Shown: positions 1 to 8,290, counted from the stretch's first letter. The stretch: DNA of 50,909 nt from Anderseniella sp964390445 (GCA_964390445.1 CAYMJJ010000009.1:1-50909); one strand, 5' to 3'. Numbers and translations: made by a program. The notes: generated by a model not told the origin, from the sequence alone.

Positions 1-19
1 AAGCATCCTGTAATCTGGT

Positions 20-226
20 TCAGCCGCCGTATTCCTTCAGGCAGGCATAGTACTTCGCCCACATGAGGTCTGCGCGGTATGGCGAGTCAGCGCCCAGCGC
101 GCGGGACTTGTAGTAGTGGCAGTACTGGTAGGCATAGCTGTTCTTGTAGCCATTGGCAGTTGCGGTCTGGGTGCCGGCGGTTGCAAAGCCCGCGGCAATG
201 ATGGTGGCGATGACAATTGCTCTCAT
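20..226 (-). CDS. small secreted hypothetical protein (68 aa)
   Basis: The 68-residue product begins with a short Sec-type signal peptide (residues 1-24, Ala/Thr-rich, probable cleavage after TATA-NG). The mature part is about 44 residues, rich in Tyr, and has two Cys (the YQYCHYY stretch and the YYACLKEYGG C-terminus) that could form a disulfide. AGGA lies about 8 nt before the ATG, which supports the start. I do not recognise a named family. Small Tyr-rich periplasmic proteins of this kind are common in Hyphomicrobiales. The gene stands alone at the window edge, so its operon partners are unknown. Confidence 0.7.
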   Translation of the reverse strand: MRAIVIATIIAAGFATAGTQTATANGYKNSYAYQYCHYYKSRALGADSPYRADLMWAKYYACLKEYGG

Positions 227-593
227 TGGTCCGTTCCTTTGTGCTCTGGTGTCTCTGGCCGGGCTTTCGTGACCCGTTGATGTGCCTACCTTGCCTGCGC
301 CGCCAGCCTTGCGATGTGCAGTTCGTCACATTGCGGCACTCCCCATGCCATGGCCCCGAACGTTGCTCTTCCACTGCTGAAAAGCCCTTGCCAGATCTTG
401 ATCCGGCGCGTTGTGATACAATTCGGGACAGCGCATTGTGCAGATAACCCCTTTCGATTCCCGGCAATTGCCTGTTGGCCGCAGGGGCCTCTTGCGGCCT
501 GCCACGGTTGTGGTGCCGGGAGATCCGCTGTCACGCAGCGCTTTATCAGGTGAGGCGGTCCCGCAGACGAGGCACATCTTGGCTCCGGCAGGG
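227..593. other. intergenic region, nothing convincing seen
   Basis: This 367-base stretch separates the small secreted gene (minus strand) from the CelD remnant (plus strand). The overlapping open frames in it have no family resemblance and no good ribosome binding sites. It should hold divergent promoters, but I cannot assign a -35/-10 pair with confidence. Confidence 0.4.
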
Positions 594-1007
594 ATGGATC
601 AGGTCAGAGGGCAGGGTTTCAACCTCACCCGTTACAGCAGCCTTAACGAAGTGCGTGCGGCCTGGACTGCCTTGCAGGAAAACGCGCAAACCCACCCGTT
701 CCAGTCGCTGCACTGGCATGATGCCTGGGCCAGTGCAGTCAGCCTCAAACCGGAATAAACTGTCATCGTGGTGCTGCGGGACGGGGCTGCCACCGCCCTC
801 GCGTTGTGGCCCCTTCACATGGTTGCGCGGGCTGGGGCGGCGCGTTGGCTGATGCCGATGGCCCAGTGGGAAAGCGATTACTGTTCGCGACTGATCACGC
901 CGGAGCTTGTTGCTGCTGCAGGACCCGCCGGCCTTGCCTGGCTTTTTTTGGCGAGGTATTGGCCATTGTCGGAGACATTGACGGATGGTCCGCCAGGCGC
1001 CAGGTGA
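594..1007 (+). pseudogene. remnant of a CelD/BcsL-type acyltransferase gene
   Basis: Reading from ATG 594, a frame gives a typical N-terminus of CelD-like GNAT proteins: a W-T-A-L segment, then F-Q-S-L-H-W-H-D-A-W, then the lead-in to the next strand. It meets an in-frame TAA at 756-758. The same frame continues directly after the stop with a plausible continuation (VIVVLRDG..ALALWPL) until a TGA at 1005-1007. The encoded pieces total about 137 residues against 350-400 for the family, and the whole acetyl-CoA binding C-terminal half is missing. The intact gene at 5253-6413 shows the same N-terminal order (W-x-A, W-L-x-x-L, a strand ending in a charged turn, then P-L). I infer a decayed relative, cut short next to ispA. 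Either the internal stop or the missing half would be enough to inactivate it. Confidence 0.55.
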
Positions 1008-1020
1008 CGCGAAGGTGCGG

Positions 1021-1908
1021 TCAGCTTTTCCGCTCGACGATGAAGCGGGCCGCCTGGCGCAGGTTGTCGGCCTTGCTGCCATAGGCACCGAGTGCGTCAC
1101 AGGCCTCGTCTGCCAGCGTACTGGCCTTCTGCCTAGCGCCATCCAGCCCGAACAGGTCGATGAAGGTGGCCTTGCCGGCATCGGCGTCCTTCTGGGTGGC
1201 CTTGCCAAGCTCTTCCGGTGAGCTTTCGACATCGAGAATGTCATCGGCGATCTGGAAGGCGAGGCCCACCTTGTCGGCATAGGTGCGCATGCGGGTGCGG
1301 TCTTCGCTGCCGGCCTGGGCCAGGATCGCGCCACCCTCGAGCGAATAGCGAAACAGCGCACCGGTCTTCAGGCTCTGGATGGCGATGATCTCGTCAACGT
1401 CGTGGCTTTTCTTTTGTTCGGCGGCCAGGTCGAGCATCTGCCCGCCCACCATGCCGCCATGACCGGAGGCGCGCGCCAATTCCAGCGCCAGTTCGGCGCG
1501 TACCGCCCCATCGGGGTGGGTTGCAGGATCGGTGACAATCTCGAAGGCGACAGTGAGCAGCCCGTCGCCTGCCAGGATCGCGGTGGCCTCGTCGAAGGCT
1601 ATGTGGCAGGTGGGCTTGCCCCGGCGCAGGTCGTCATCGTCCATGGCGGGCAGGTCGTCGTGCACCAGCGAATAGCAATGGATGCACTCAAGGGCTGCAC
1701 CGACGCGCAGTGCCTGCTGGTGGTCGGCACCCAGAATGGCGGCACTTTCAGCCACGAAGAACGGCCGCAGCCGCTTGCCCTGGGCCAGCGCCGAATACCG
1801 CATTGCCTCGGTCACGCGCGGCGCGCGCGCGCCTTCAAGGCTCAGCAGCCGGTCAAGCACGGCTTCGATTTCGTCAGCGGTTTTCCTGAGCGCAGCCTGA
1901 AACGTCAT
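1021..1908 (-). CDS. ispA: polyprenyl synthetase, farnesyl diphosphate synthase type
   Basis: Chain-elongating trans-prenyltransferase making farnesyl (or geranyl/geranylgeranyl) diphosphate from IPP and DMAPP for quinones, undecaprenyl phosphate and hopanoids; cytosolic. At 295 aa it has the usual length for IspA. Visible are the GKRLRP motif (residues 44-49), the first Asp-rich motif DDLPAMDDDDLRRGK starting at D84, KTG near 181-183, and the second Asp-rich motif DDILD at 222-226. The two Asp-rich motifs bind the Mg-diphosphates. It is divergent from mtgA, as in many Hyphomicrobiales where ispA, mtgA and rpmF cluster. Product chain length cannot be fixed from the sequence alone. Its 3' end is 13 bases from the CelD remnant. 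Confidence 0.93.
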   Translation of the reverse strand: MTFQAALRKTADEIEAVLDRLLSLEGARAPRVTEAMRYSALAQGKRLRPFFVAESAAILGADHQQALRVGAALECIHCYSLVHDDLPAMDDDDLRRGKPTCHIAFDEATAILAGDGLLTVAFEIVTDPATHPDGAVRAELALELARASGHGGMVGGQMLDLAAEQKKSHDVDEIIAIQSLKTGALFRYSLEGGAILAQAGSEDRTRMRTYADKVGLAFQIADDILDVESSPEELGKATQKDADAGKATFIDLFGLDGARQKASTLADEACDALGAYGSKADNLRQAARFIVERKS

Positions 1909-2027
1909 GGCGCGGTCTTTCTCCTGGTGGCAATTCCGGTTGGACCTTGCGGGCCGGTGGGGTATCTGTTCGCTCTGATCTGGCGATCCTTCTACGGTCG
2001 CTGCCGCAAGACTGCAACCGGGAAGCT

Positions 2028-2732
2028 ATGGCGAGACCCCGAAATCTGATGCAACGGCGCTGGGTGAAGGCATTGCTGGGTGTTGTGCTGGCGGTTTTGC
2101 TGCTGCCCTACGTGATCACGCTGGTCTATGCGGTGGTGCCGCCGCCGGTGACCACGATGATGATGTGGAAGACGTTCGAGGGCAACGCGATCGACTATCG
2201 CTGGCGCCCGCTCGAAGATACCTCGCAGAACCTGGTGCGCGCGGTGGTGACGGCTGAGGATGCCGGCATCTGCCGTCATAACGGCGTGGAATGGGGCGTG
2301 CTGCGAGAAGTGGTGCGCGAAGCGATGGAACGCGAGGGCGGACCGGCCCGGGGCGGGTCCACCATCACCCAGCAGGTCGCCAAGAACCTGTTCCTGTGGC
2401 CATCGCGGTCGGTGGTGCGCAAGGCGCTGGAATTGCCGCTGGCGCTGTGGATCGACCTTGTCTGGACCAAGCGGCGGATCGTCGAGGTGTACGTCAATAC
2501 AGCCGAGTGGGCACCGGGCGTGTACGGGGCCGAGGCTGCTGCCCAGCACCACTTCAACAAGTCCGCGAAGGCGTTGACGACGGACCAGGCGGCGCGGCTG
2601 GCGGCAGCCCTTCCCAACCCGGCGGTGCGCGATGCAGGCCAGCCCGGGCCCAAGGTGCGAGCCAAGGCCCGCACCATCCGCCGAAGGGTCAACTCGACGG
2701 TGCCCTATCTCGACTGCCTGAAACTGGGCTAG
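2028..2732 (+). CDS. mtgA: monofunctional peptidoglycan glycosyltransferase
   Basis: Inner-membrane transglycosylase (GT51) that polymerises lipid II into glycan strands without a transpeptidase domain. The 234-residue product has one N-terminal TM helix (about residues 13-37), then the GT51 motifs: AEDAGICRHNGVEW (catalytic Glu77), RGGSTITQQVAKN (108-120), and the YVNTAEWAPGVYGAEAAAQ region (155-173). The start at ATG 2028 is chosen because it puts basic residues directly before the TM helix; an upstream in-frame ATG at 1947 would add 27 residues unlike the family. The gene is divergent from ispA. In related genomes rpmF follows directly; here two redox genes on the other strand intervene. 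Confidence 0.93.
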   Translation: MARPRNLMQRRWVKALLGVVLAVLLLPYVITLVYAVVPPPVTTMMMWKTFEGNAIDYRWRPLEDTSQNLVRAVVTAEDAGICRHNGVEWGVLREVVREAMEREGGPARGGSTITQQVAKNLFLWPSRSVVRKALELPLALWIDLVWTKRRIVEVYVNTAEWAPGVYGAEAAAQHHFNKSAKALTTDQAARLAAALPNPAVRDAGQPGPKVRAKARTIRRRVNSTVPYLDCLKLG

Positions 2733-2757
2733 CTCAGGCAGGTACGGTTGTAGTCCT

Positions 2758-3321
2758 TCACCGGCGCTTGCGGCCGGTGAACATGGCAAGCACCAGGTTT
2801 TCGCTGTGCTCGGAACTGGCGGTGATGACGCCAATTACGTGCAACGCGACAAGCCCCAGGGTGGCGTAGACAGATATCTCGTGAAGCTCCTCGACCCATT
2901 CCGCACCCCAGAATGAATCTGTGGTCATCATGTAGCCGGTGACACTGATCACCGAGATGGCAAACAGCAACGCCAGCACCATCATGCCGCCAGCCGGATT
3001 GTGACCTAGGTAGCGCGGTGCCTTCAGCCGCATGGTATCGCGCAGGAAGCGCAACACCTCGCCCGGTCCGCGTACGAAATCAGTGAAGCGGGCATGGCGT
3101 GAGCCGACGAAACCCCATATCACCCGCAGGCCGACCAGGCCGGCGATGACGTAGCCGGCAAATTCGTGTGGCTTGTCCCATTCATCGCCGGTGGCGAAAG
3201 CGAAGACGAACAGGCAGACCAGCGACCAGTGGAAAATGCGCACGAACGGGTCCCAGACCCGGACCTCCACCGGCAGCGTATCGCTGCCGGTTTCGGCCGG
3301 TGCGGCTGTGCCCGTCATCAA
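2758..3321 (-). CDS. cytochrome b561-family membrane protein
   Basis: A 187-residue membrane b-type cytochrome of the Ni/Fe-hydrogenase/b561 type that shuttles electrons between the quinone pool and a partner in the inner membrane. Four TM helices can be seen, starting with VRIFHWSLVCLFVFAF, with candidate haem ligands in FHWS (helix 1), the HEFAGY segment (helix 2) and the two His of the last helix pair (ELHEISVYA and ALHVIGV). The ATG overlaps the stop of the upstream PepSY gene by 4 nt (ATGA), so the two are translationally coupled. The partner is probably a small PepSY protein rather than a hydrogenase, since no hydrogenase gene is near. The C-terminus ends in a basic GRKRR tail. Confidence 0.85.
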   Translation of the reverse strand: MMTGTAAPAETGSDTLPVEVRVWDPFVRIFHWSLVCLFVFAFATGDEWDKPHEFAGYVIAGLVGLRVIWGFVGSRHARFTDFVRGPGEVLRFLRDTMRLKAPRYLGHNPAGGMMVLALLFAISVISVTGYMMTTDSFWGAEWVEELHEISVYATLGLVALHVIGVITASSEHSENLVLAMFTGRKRR

Positions 3322-3587
3322 TCGTCTTCTTCCAGTTCGACGATCTCGGCAGTGACGGGATTGATGTAGACTTCATACTTGCGGCCGTTCTTGATGCCGT
3401 AGGCTTCGTAGCAGCCGTCGTCGACCTCTACCTTGCGCACGTCATAGCCCATGGCCGTCACCTTGGCCCGGGCCTCGTCCATGGACATCCACTTGTCCGA
3501 AGGCTCGTTGCACTTGTCCGATGACGCCATGGCCGTGCCGGACATGAGGGCGAGGGCGAACGCGGAAGCGATAGTGATTGACTTCAT
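3318..3587 (-). CDS. small periplasmic PepSY-domain protein
   Basis: The 89-residue product has a signal peptide (residues 1-21, ending AMA-SS) and one PepSY-like repeat (M-S-M-D-E-A-R-A-K-V through Y-E-V-Y-I-N-P-V-T-A-E-I-V), a beta-alpha-beta fold seen in inhibitory or metal-reductase-associated proteins. Two Cys (about residues 26 and 49) may form a disulfide in the periplasm. It is first in a two-gene unit with the b561 cytochrome, overlapping by 4 nt. In similar pairs the PepSY protein is thought to modulate or sense the cytochrome's redox function; that role here is inference. Confidence 0.85.
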   Translation of the reverse strand: MKSITIASAFALALMSGTAMASSDKCNEPSDKWMSMDEARAKVTAMGYDVRKVEVDDGCYEAYGIKNGRKYEVYINPVTAEIVELEEDD

Positions 3588-3828
3588 TGCTGTCTCCTTG
3601 GTTTGGTTTGCGGGGCTTGCCCCTGATTGACGACTGCAGTGAACGCCGTTGCGGCTGCAGTTTCGCTGACAGCGCCTGTCAGCCTTCTGTCAGTTTCAGG
3701 CGAATTCAGGTCTGGTGTTTTGGTTGGGCGCGGGGTATAAGCCGCCGCATCCAGATCATCGGGATCAAGATTTCAAGGCTGGCCGCTGCTGAATTGCGAA
3801 CGTGGCCAACGCACATACGGAGTTTGTC

Positions 3829-4014
3829 ATGGCTGTTCCAAAGCGAAAAACCACGCCGTCGAAGCGCGGCATGCGCCGTTCGGGCCACGCGGTGCCGACC
3901 TCGACCTACGTCGAGAACAAGCAGACCGGTGAGCTTCACCGTCCGCACCACATCGATCTCAAGACCGGCATGTACAAGGGCCGTCAGGTGCTCGACCCCA
4001 AGGGCGACTACTGA
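3829..4014 (+). CDS. rpmF: 50S ribosomal protein L32
   Basis: The 61-residue product starts MAVPKRKTTPSKRGMRRSGH, the unmistakable L32 N-terminus, and ends in the YKGRQVL-D-P-K-G-D-Y tail typical of alphaproteobacterial L32. It sits on the large subunit near the exit of the peptidyl transferase region. The start at 3829 is fixed by homology and a CGGAG ribosome binding site 7-12 nt upstream; an in-frame start nine codons earlier is unlikely. No Cys zinc ligands are present (the C- form of L32). A good intrinsic terminator follows at 4071. Confidence 0.97.
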   Translation: MAVPKRKTTPSKRGMRRSGHAVPTSTYVENKQTGELHRPHHIDLKTGMYKGRQVLDPKGDY

Positions 4015-4070
4015 TTTGCCTTGCAGGCGGCGGCTTCATCGCGCGCCTGCCGGTTGGTACAACGACATCT

Positions 4071-4113
4071 AGGGCTGGCGGGGCTTTGCGGCTTTGCCAG
4101 CCCTTTTTGTTTT
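4071..4113 (+). terminator. rho-independent terminator after rpmF
   Basis: A perfect 9-bp stem AGGGCTGGC (4071-4079) / GCCAGCCCT (4096-4104) with a 16-nt loop is followed by a T-rich run (TTTTTGTTTT). It lies 57 bases after the rpmF stop on the same strand. Confidence 0.9.
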
Positions 4114-4182
4114 GGCGCAAGGCTGTGATAATGCCGCCGGGTGTGATTCCCCTTCGAGCATTTTTTGCGAGGCATTGAGCGC

Positions 4183-4593
4183 ATGCGATACCTGATTGCC
4201 TTTCCGCTGCTGGCGATCGTACTGGTTGCCTACAATGTCATGGCGCTGGCTGATCCGATGTGGATGTCGGCGGAAGCCTTTCGGCTGGAGATGATGTCGG
4301 GGGCTTCGTTCATCCTGCAAGGCGGTGACGTGCTGGTGCTGGCGGCGCTGTTCCTGCTGTTCATCGAGGTGCTGAAGGCAGCGCGCGTCGGCTCGCTGAC
4401 CATCATTGACCACATCATGTCGACGGGGGTGTTCATCGTCATGCTGATCCAGTTCCTGCTGGTTGAAATGGCGGGAACCGCGCCGTTCTTCATCCTGCTG
4501 GGCATATCGCTGATCGATGTGGTGGCCGGGTATTCCATCTCGATCAGGGCAGCCCGGCGTGACGTGGCCTTCGGCGGCGGTGGTCCGGCATGA
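4183..4593 (+). CDS. small integral membrane protein, unknown function
   Basis: The 136-residue product has about four hydrophobic helices (residues 2-23, 44-63, 73-93, 97-117) and a short basic C-terminus. I recognise no catalytic motif; similar conserved hypothetical membrane proteins occur in Hyphomicrobiales. ATG 4183 starts directly at the first helix; an in-frame TTG at 4165 is less likely. Its last codon overlaps the ATG of the DUF924 gene by 4 nt (4590-4593), so the two are co-translated. Confidence 0.75.
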   Translation: MRYLIAFPLLAIVLVAYNVMALADPMWMSAEAFRLEMMSGASFILQGGDVLVLAALFLLFIEVLKAARVGSLTIIDHIMSTGVFIVMLIQFLLVEMAGTAPFFILLGISLIDVVAGYSISIRAARRDVAFGGGGPA

Positions 4594-5126
4594 CGGCGCG
4601 CGATGTCATCGATTTCTGGATGGCGCAGCCGGACCAGAAGCTGTTTTCGGTCGATCCAGCCTTTGATGCAGAACTCGCCGACAGGTTTGGCGCACTGCAT
4701 GCGCAAGCGGCGGAAGGCAACCTGCAGGACTGGCGGAACACGCGCGATGGCCGGCTGGCGCTGGTGCTGCTGCTCGACCAGATGAGCCGCAACCTTGGCC
4801 GCGGCACGCCCCAGATGTTTGCCAATGATGCTGCCGCCCTGGCGCTGGCACAGGACGCCATCGCGCACGGTGATGACAAGGAGTTGCCAGCGCACGAGGC
4901 AAAGTGGCTCTACCTGCCGTTCATGCACTCCGAGCAGTTGGCAGACCAGCAGCGTTGCGTCGAGTTGTGCAGTGCTGCCGGTTTTGAAAACACCCTGCCG
5001 CATGCCATCGAACATCGTGACATCATTGCCCGGTTTGGCCGGTTTCCGCATCGCAACAAGGTGCTGGGCCGCGAGACCACGCGCCAAGAACAGCAGTTTC
5101 TGGATGATGGCGGGTTCAAGGGCTGA
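4590..5126 (+). CDS. DUF924 family protein
   Basis: A 178-residue soluble all-helical protein of the DUF924 family, seen from the N-terminal DVIDFWMA segment, the D-Q-M-S-R-N-L-G-R-G-T motif near residue 65, the Y-L-P-F-M-H-S-E segment and the C-terminal R-F-G-R-F-P-H-R-N motif. All are hallmarks of this widely conserved, biochemically uncharacterised family, whose fold resembles tetratricopeptide-like helical proteins. It overlaps the preceding membrane protein gene by 4 nt. Length is normal for the family. Confidence 0.88.
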   Translation: MTARDVIDFWMAQPDQKLFSVDPAFDAELADRFGALHAQAAEGNLQDWRNTRDGRLALVLLLDQMSRNLGRGTPQMFANDAAALALAQDAIAHGDDKELPAHEAKWLYLPFMHSEQLADQQRCVELCSAAGFENTLPHAIEHRDIIARFGRFPHRNKVLGRETTRQEQQFLDDGGFKG

Positions 5127-5252
5127 CCGCTACGGCCGGTTAACCATTCGCTAACCCTGTTGCGCAGCTGTTGGCGTGAAATCCTGCCGGATAAACGCGA
5201 TGGTATGGTGATTGCACCAGATGTTCTCGAACTCGCTGTTTCGGGACATCGG

Positions 5253-6413
5253 ATGCAACCCATGCAAATGCCAGCCAGATCACTGGAGACCGTTCAAACC
5301 TTGCCGCCCGGTGGCGCGACAGGGGACGCGGCCTGGCTTGCCGCCCACGCGCTTGAGCCAAATTTCACGCTGATGCCGCAATGGCTCGAGCCGCTGGCCG
5401 CAGAACTGGGCAGTGGTGCGGTGTCGAGGGACATGGTGATGGGCGAGGACGGCCGCCCCGGTGCGCTGGTCTGCCTGCGCAAGGGCCGCTGGCGCTGGGG
5501 CCTGCCTTTGTCTCACCTTGAAACGTGGTTCGGCGAGTTTCCCATTTCCGGGACACCATTGCTGAATCCGTCCAATCCGGCCGGTGTTGCCGCGCGGCTG
5601 GTCGCCCAGCTGTTTGCAGCCTCGCAGGCATCCGCGGTGCTGCTGAGCCATGTCACCTGCCGTCATGCGGTAACGTCTGTTCTGGCAGATGGATGCGGCA
5701 TGGTTGATGCGCCGGTTGCCTTTCTGGATCAGCGTGAACGCGCAGCCCTTCATTGCAACGGCGACCACGAGGCGTGGTTCAATGGCTCGTTCTCGCGCAA
5801 GCGCCGCAAGGAATTCCGGCGGTTGCGCTCGCGCCTCGATGAGGAAGGCGGCGTGACGTTCGAGGTGCGCGAAGGCCGGTTTGACGGGCTTGACCGGTGG
5901 ATCAAGGATTTCTGCGCGCTGGAACGGTCCGGCTGGAAGGGCCGTGCCGGCACCGCCATCGGCAGTTCCGACAGCCTGACCGGGTTCATGACGGCGAGCC
6001 TTGACCGGCTGGCAGGCGACAACAAGCTGGTGTGCTGGTCGTTGCTGGTGGCGGGCAAGCCGGTGGCGATGATGTTCGGGGTGCGCGAAGGAGCCACCTG
6101 CTGGATCGTCAAGATTGCCCGCGACGAAGCCTTCGACAAGTTCTCGCCGGGCCTTTTGCTGGTGCTGGATGTAACCGGCTGGCTGTTTGGCGATGATGAA
6201 ATCCTGTTTGCAGACAGCTGTGCCGAACCGGGCCACCCGATGATCGACCACATCTGGCGTGACCGGCTGCCCCTGTGTGATGTGCTGATCGGGCGGCCTG
6301 GCCAGTCGCGCGCGGTGTTTGGTGCCCTTGTCGCACTTGAGCAGGCGCGCCGCGCCGCCCGGAGAAACCTCAAGTCGTTGCGTAACCGCCTCAGGAAGGG
6401 ACTGTCCCGATGA
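5253..6413 (+). CDS. CelD/BcsL-type GNAT acyltransferase
   Basis: The 386-residue protein matches the CelD-like acetyltransferase group: an N-terminal W-L-x-x-L segment, a central long helix rich in basic residues (F-S-R-K-R-R-K-E-F-R-R-L), and a C-terminal GNAT half with W-S-L-L-V-A-G-K-P-V-A-M-M-F and the D-S-C-A-E-P-G-H-P-M-I-D-H-I-W motif. Relatives transfer acyl groups to sugars, amino acids or peptides, often in polysaccharide pathways; the substrate here is unknown. ATG 5253 has GGGA 6 nt upstream; in-frame ATG 5205 and TTG 5160 are alternatives. Its stop overlaps the start of a JmjC/cupin-like gene by 4 nt, which suggests the two act together. A decayed relative lies at 594-1007. Confidence 0.82.
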   Translation: MQPMQMPARSLETVQTLPPGGATGDAAWLAAHALEPNFTLMPQWLEPLAAELGSGAVSRDMVMGEDGRPGALVCLRKGRWRWGLPLSHLETWFGEFPISGTPLLNPSNPAGVAARLVAQLFAASQASAVLLSHVTCRHAVTSVLADGCGMVDAPVAFLDQRERAALHCNGDHEAWFNGSFSRKRRKEFRRLRSRLDEEGGVTFEVREGRFDGLDRWIKDFCALERSGWKGRAGTAIGSSDSLTGFMTASLDRLAGDNKLVCWSLLVAGKPVAMMFGVREGATCWIVKIARDEAFDKFSPGLLLVLDVTGWLFGDDEILFADSCAEPGHPMIDHIWRDRLPLCDVLIGRPGQSRAVFGALVALEQARRAARRNLKSLRNRLRKGLSR

Positions 6414-7348
6414 CCGCTTCTACCGTAAGCCTTGCCCGCGCCGACAGCGACAAGCTGTACCGGGCACCATTCCACATTTCGCACACGCTGTCGGACAACC
6501 CGCTGTTTCAGCTCGACCGGCTGGTGGAACTGGCACAGTCGATGCCGGCTGACCGCATCGAGTACAATTCGGGCGCGGTGCCTCCGAGCGTGCGCCCTGA
6601 AGATGTGCCGGGCCTTGAAATGAGCGTCGATGACGTGATCCGCCAGATCGAGACCGCACATGCCTGGCTGGTGATCAAGAACGTCGAGAGCGACCCGGCC
6701 TATGCTGCGCTGCTGGCACGTTTCGTCGGTGACCTTTCGGCGTCGTCGGGCCTGCCGCGTGATGGCTTTTCCGACCTGCAGGGCTTCATCTTCGTGTCGT
6801 CAGCCCGATCGACCACGCCGTTCCATATCGACATGGAAGAAAACGTGCTGGTGCAGATCCGCGGCGAGAAATTCGTGCACCTTTTCGACAATGCAGATGG
6901 CAGCCTGGTGCCGGAAGAGGCGCGTGAAATCTCGCCGTCAAAGCACCGCAACCAGGCCTATGACGCCAGCTTCGAACAGCGCGCAACGGTGTTCACGCTG
7001 AACGAAGGCGACGGCGTACACATTCCCTATACCCATCCGCACTGGGTGCGCACCGGTGAGCACTACACAATTTCGATGGCGATGACATGGAAGACGCCTG
7101 AGGTGTTGCGGCTGAACAAGATCCGCTTCATGAACGGCACGCTGCGCCGGTTCGGCCTCGCCCAGTCCGGTCCCGGCGCTCATCCGGCAGCAGATGCGGT
7201 CAAGGTGTTTGCGCACGACGCGATGCGGGCAATCATCGACCCGCTGCGCAAGTCCGACACGCTCCGCAACGGGCTGCGCGGGCTGATCTTTGGACGCAAG
7301 GCGAACTATTACCTGAAGACCCAGAAGCGGGCGAAGACGGCGAGCTAA
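6410..7348 (+). CDS. JmjC/cupin-like 2-oxoglutarate Fe(II) oxygenase
   Basis: The 312-residue protein has a cupin-like JmjC core. F-H-I-D gives the H139-x-D141 metal pair, R-G-E-K-F follows with a Lys suited to bind 2-oxoglutarate, and G-D-G-V-H-I-P-Y-T-H-P-H-W-V carries the distal His (best H211). Such proteins hydroxylate proteins, peptides or small molecules. The C-terminal 80 residues are basic (K-A-N-Y-Y-L-K-T-Q-K-R) and not part of the core. Translation is coupled to the upstream CelD-type acyltransferase by an ATGA overlap. Its stop overlaps by 4 nt the stop of the convergent cytochrome gene. The substrate is unknown; a shared tailoring role with the acyltransferase is inference. Confidence 0.8.
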   Translation: MTASTVSLARADSDKLYRAPFHISHTLSDNPLFQLDRLVELAQSMPADRIEYNSGAVPPSVRPEDVPGLEMSVDDVIRQIETAHAWLVIKNVESDPAYAALLARFVGDLSASSGLPRDGFSDLQGFIFVSSARSTTPFHIDMEENVLVQIRGEKFVHLFDNADGSLVPEEAREISPSKHRNQAYDASFEQRATVFTLNEGDGVHIPYTHPHWVRTGEHYTISMAMTWKTPEVLRLNKIRFMNGTLRRFGLAQSGPGAHPAADAVKVFAHDAMRAIIDPLRKSDTLRNGLRGLIFGRKANYYLKTQKRAKTAS

Positions 7349-8256
7349 TCGAGACTCATCAGGTAGGTGGCAATGGCGATGCGGTCTTCTGCCGGCAGTT
7401 TTGCCATGTTGGACTGCACTGCTGCCATGCCACCTGACGACATCTTGTCGTAGCCTAGCGTTTCACCGAATTCCAGTGCGGTTGCCAGGTCGTTGACGTC
7501 CTTGAAGCGGCCGCGCTGTTTCAGGGTTCGCAGCGACGGCACGTTGCCCTGGCCTTCCGGGTGTGGCCCGCCGGCCATCCAGTTGGACATGTCCATGGCC
7601 ATGAAAAGATTGCGCGGGGTGTGGCACTCGCCGCAATGGCCAGGGCCGGTGACGAGGTATTGGCCGCGGTTCCAGACGTCATCCCTTGCCGGGTCATTGG
7701 CAAATGCGCCGGTCTGGAGCGCTACCTTCTTCCACAGGCCGACGCCCCGGCGCATGATGGTTTCGACCGGCAGGCCAAACAGCAGGTCGGGCGCGCGGTT
7801 GGCTGCCTGTACCGGGGTCAGGGTGTCCATGTAGGCCTTGATGTCGAGCACGTCGGCATCGCTCATGTGAATGTATGAGGTGTAGGGGAAGGCTGGCAGC
7901 AGGTTCCGGCCTTGCGGGGAAATGCCGTGCTTGACCGCGTCAATGAACTGGATACCGGTCCAGCCGCCGATGCCAGAGTCCGGGTCAGGCGTGATGTTGG
8001 GCGGATAAAAGGTGCCAACCGGCGTCACCAGCGCATGGCCGCCCGAGGGCAACGACTTGTCGGCACCGGCATCATCCTTGGCGGGCAGGTGGCACGACAG
8101 GCAGCCGGACGCCGTGTACAGGCGCTTGCCGTTTTCAATGTCCGGCTGGTGCGCAGCAAGGCTTGCAGCGTCGGAGGGTTGTGGCGCACCTGCAATCCAT
8201 CCGGCTGTTGCCGCAACGCCGGCCGCGATGATACCGGCGGCAATGATGCGTTTCAT
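7345..8256 (-). CDS. dihaem c-type cytochrome
   Basis: The 303-residue periplasmic cytochrome has an N-terminal signal/anchor (residues 1-30) and two CXXCH haem sites, C52-L-S-C-H56 and C208-G-E-C-H212, each in its own cytochrome c domain. Met ligands are likely in the I-H-M-S-D-A-D and Y-D-K-M-S-S-G-G-M segments. The layout matches the dihaem subunits that pass electrons from membrane or periplasmic dehydrogenases to the respiratory chain. No dehydrogenase gene is adjacent. It follows the class II cytochrome gene on the same strand, separated by a GC-rich hairpin, so the two may be co-transcribed. Confidence 0.9.
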   Translation of the reverse strand: MKRIIAAGIIAAGVAATAGWIAGAPQPSDAASLAAHQPDIENGKRLYTASGCLSCHLPAKDDAGADKSLPSGGHALVTPVGTFYPPNITPDPDSGIGGWTGIQFIDAVKHGISPQGRNLLPAFPYTSYIHMSDADVLDIKAYMDTLTPVQAANRAPDLLFGLPVETIMRRGVGLWKKVALQTGAFANDPARDDVWNRGQYLVTGPGHCGECHTPRNLFMAMDMSNWMAGGPHPEGQGNVPSLRTLKQRGRFKDVNDLATALEFGETLGYDKMSSGGMAAVQSNMAKLPAEDRIAIATYLMSLD

Positions 8257-8290
8257 GTATCAACCCTGTTGAACGCGCAGGTCAATTTGA

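Noticed and set aside
286..577. Overlapping short frames on both strands
   Set aside because: Three mutually overlapping frames with no family match; composition alone explains them.
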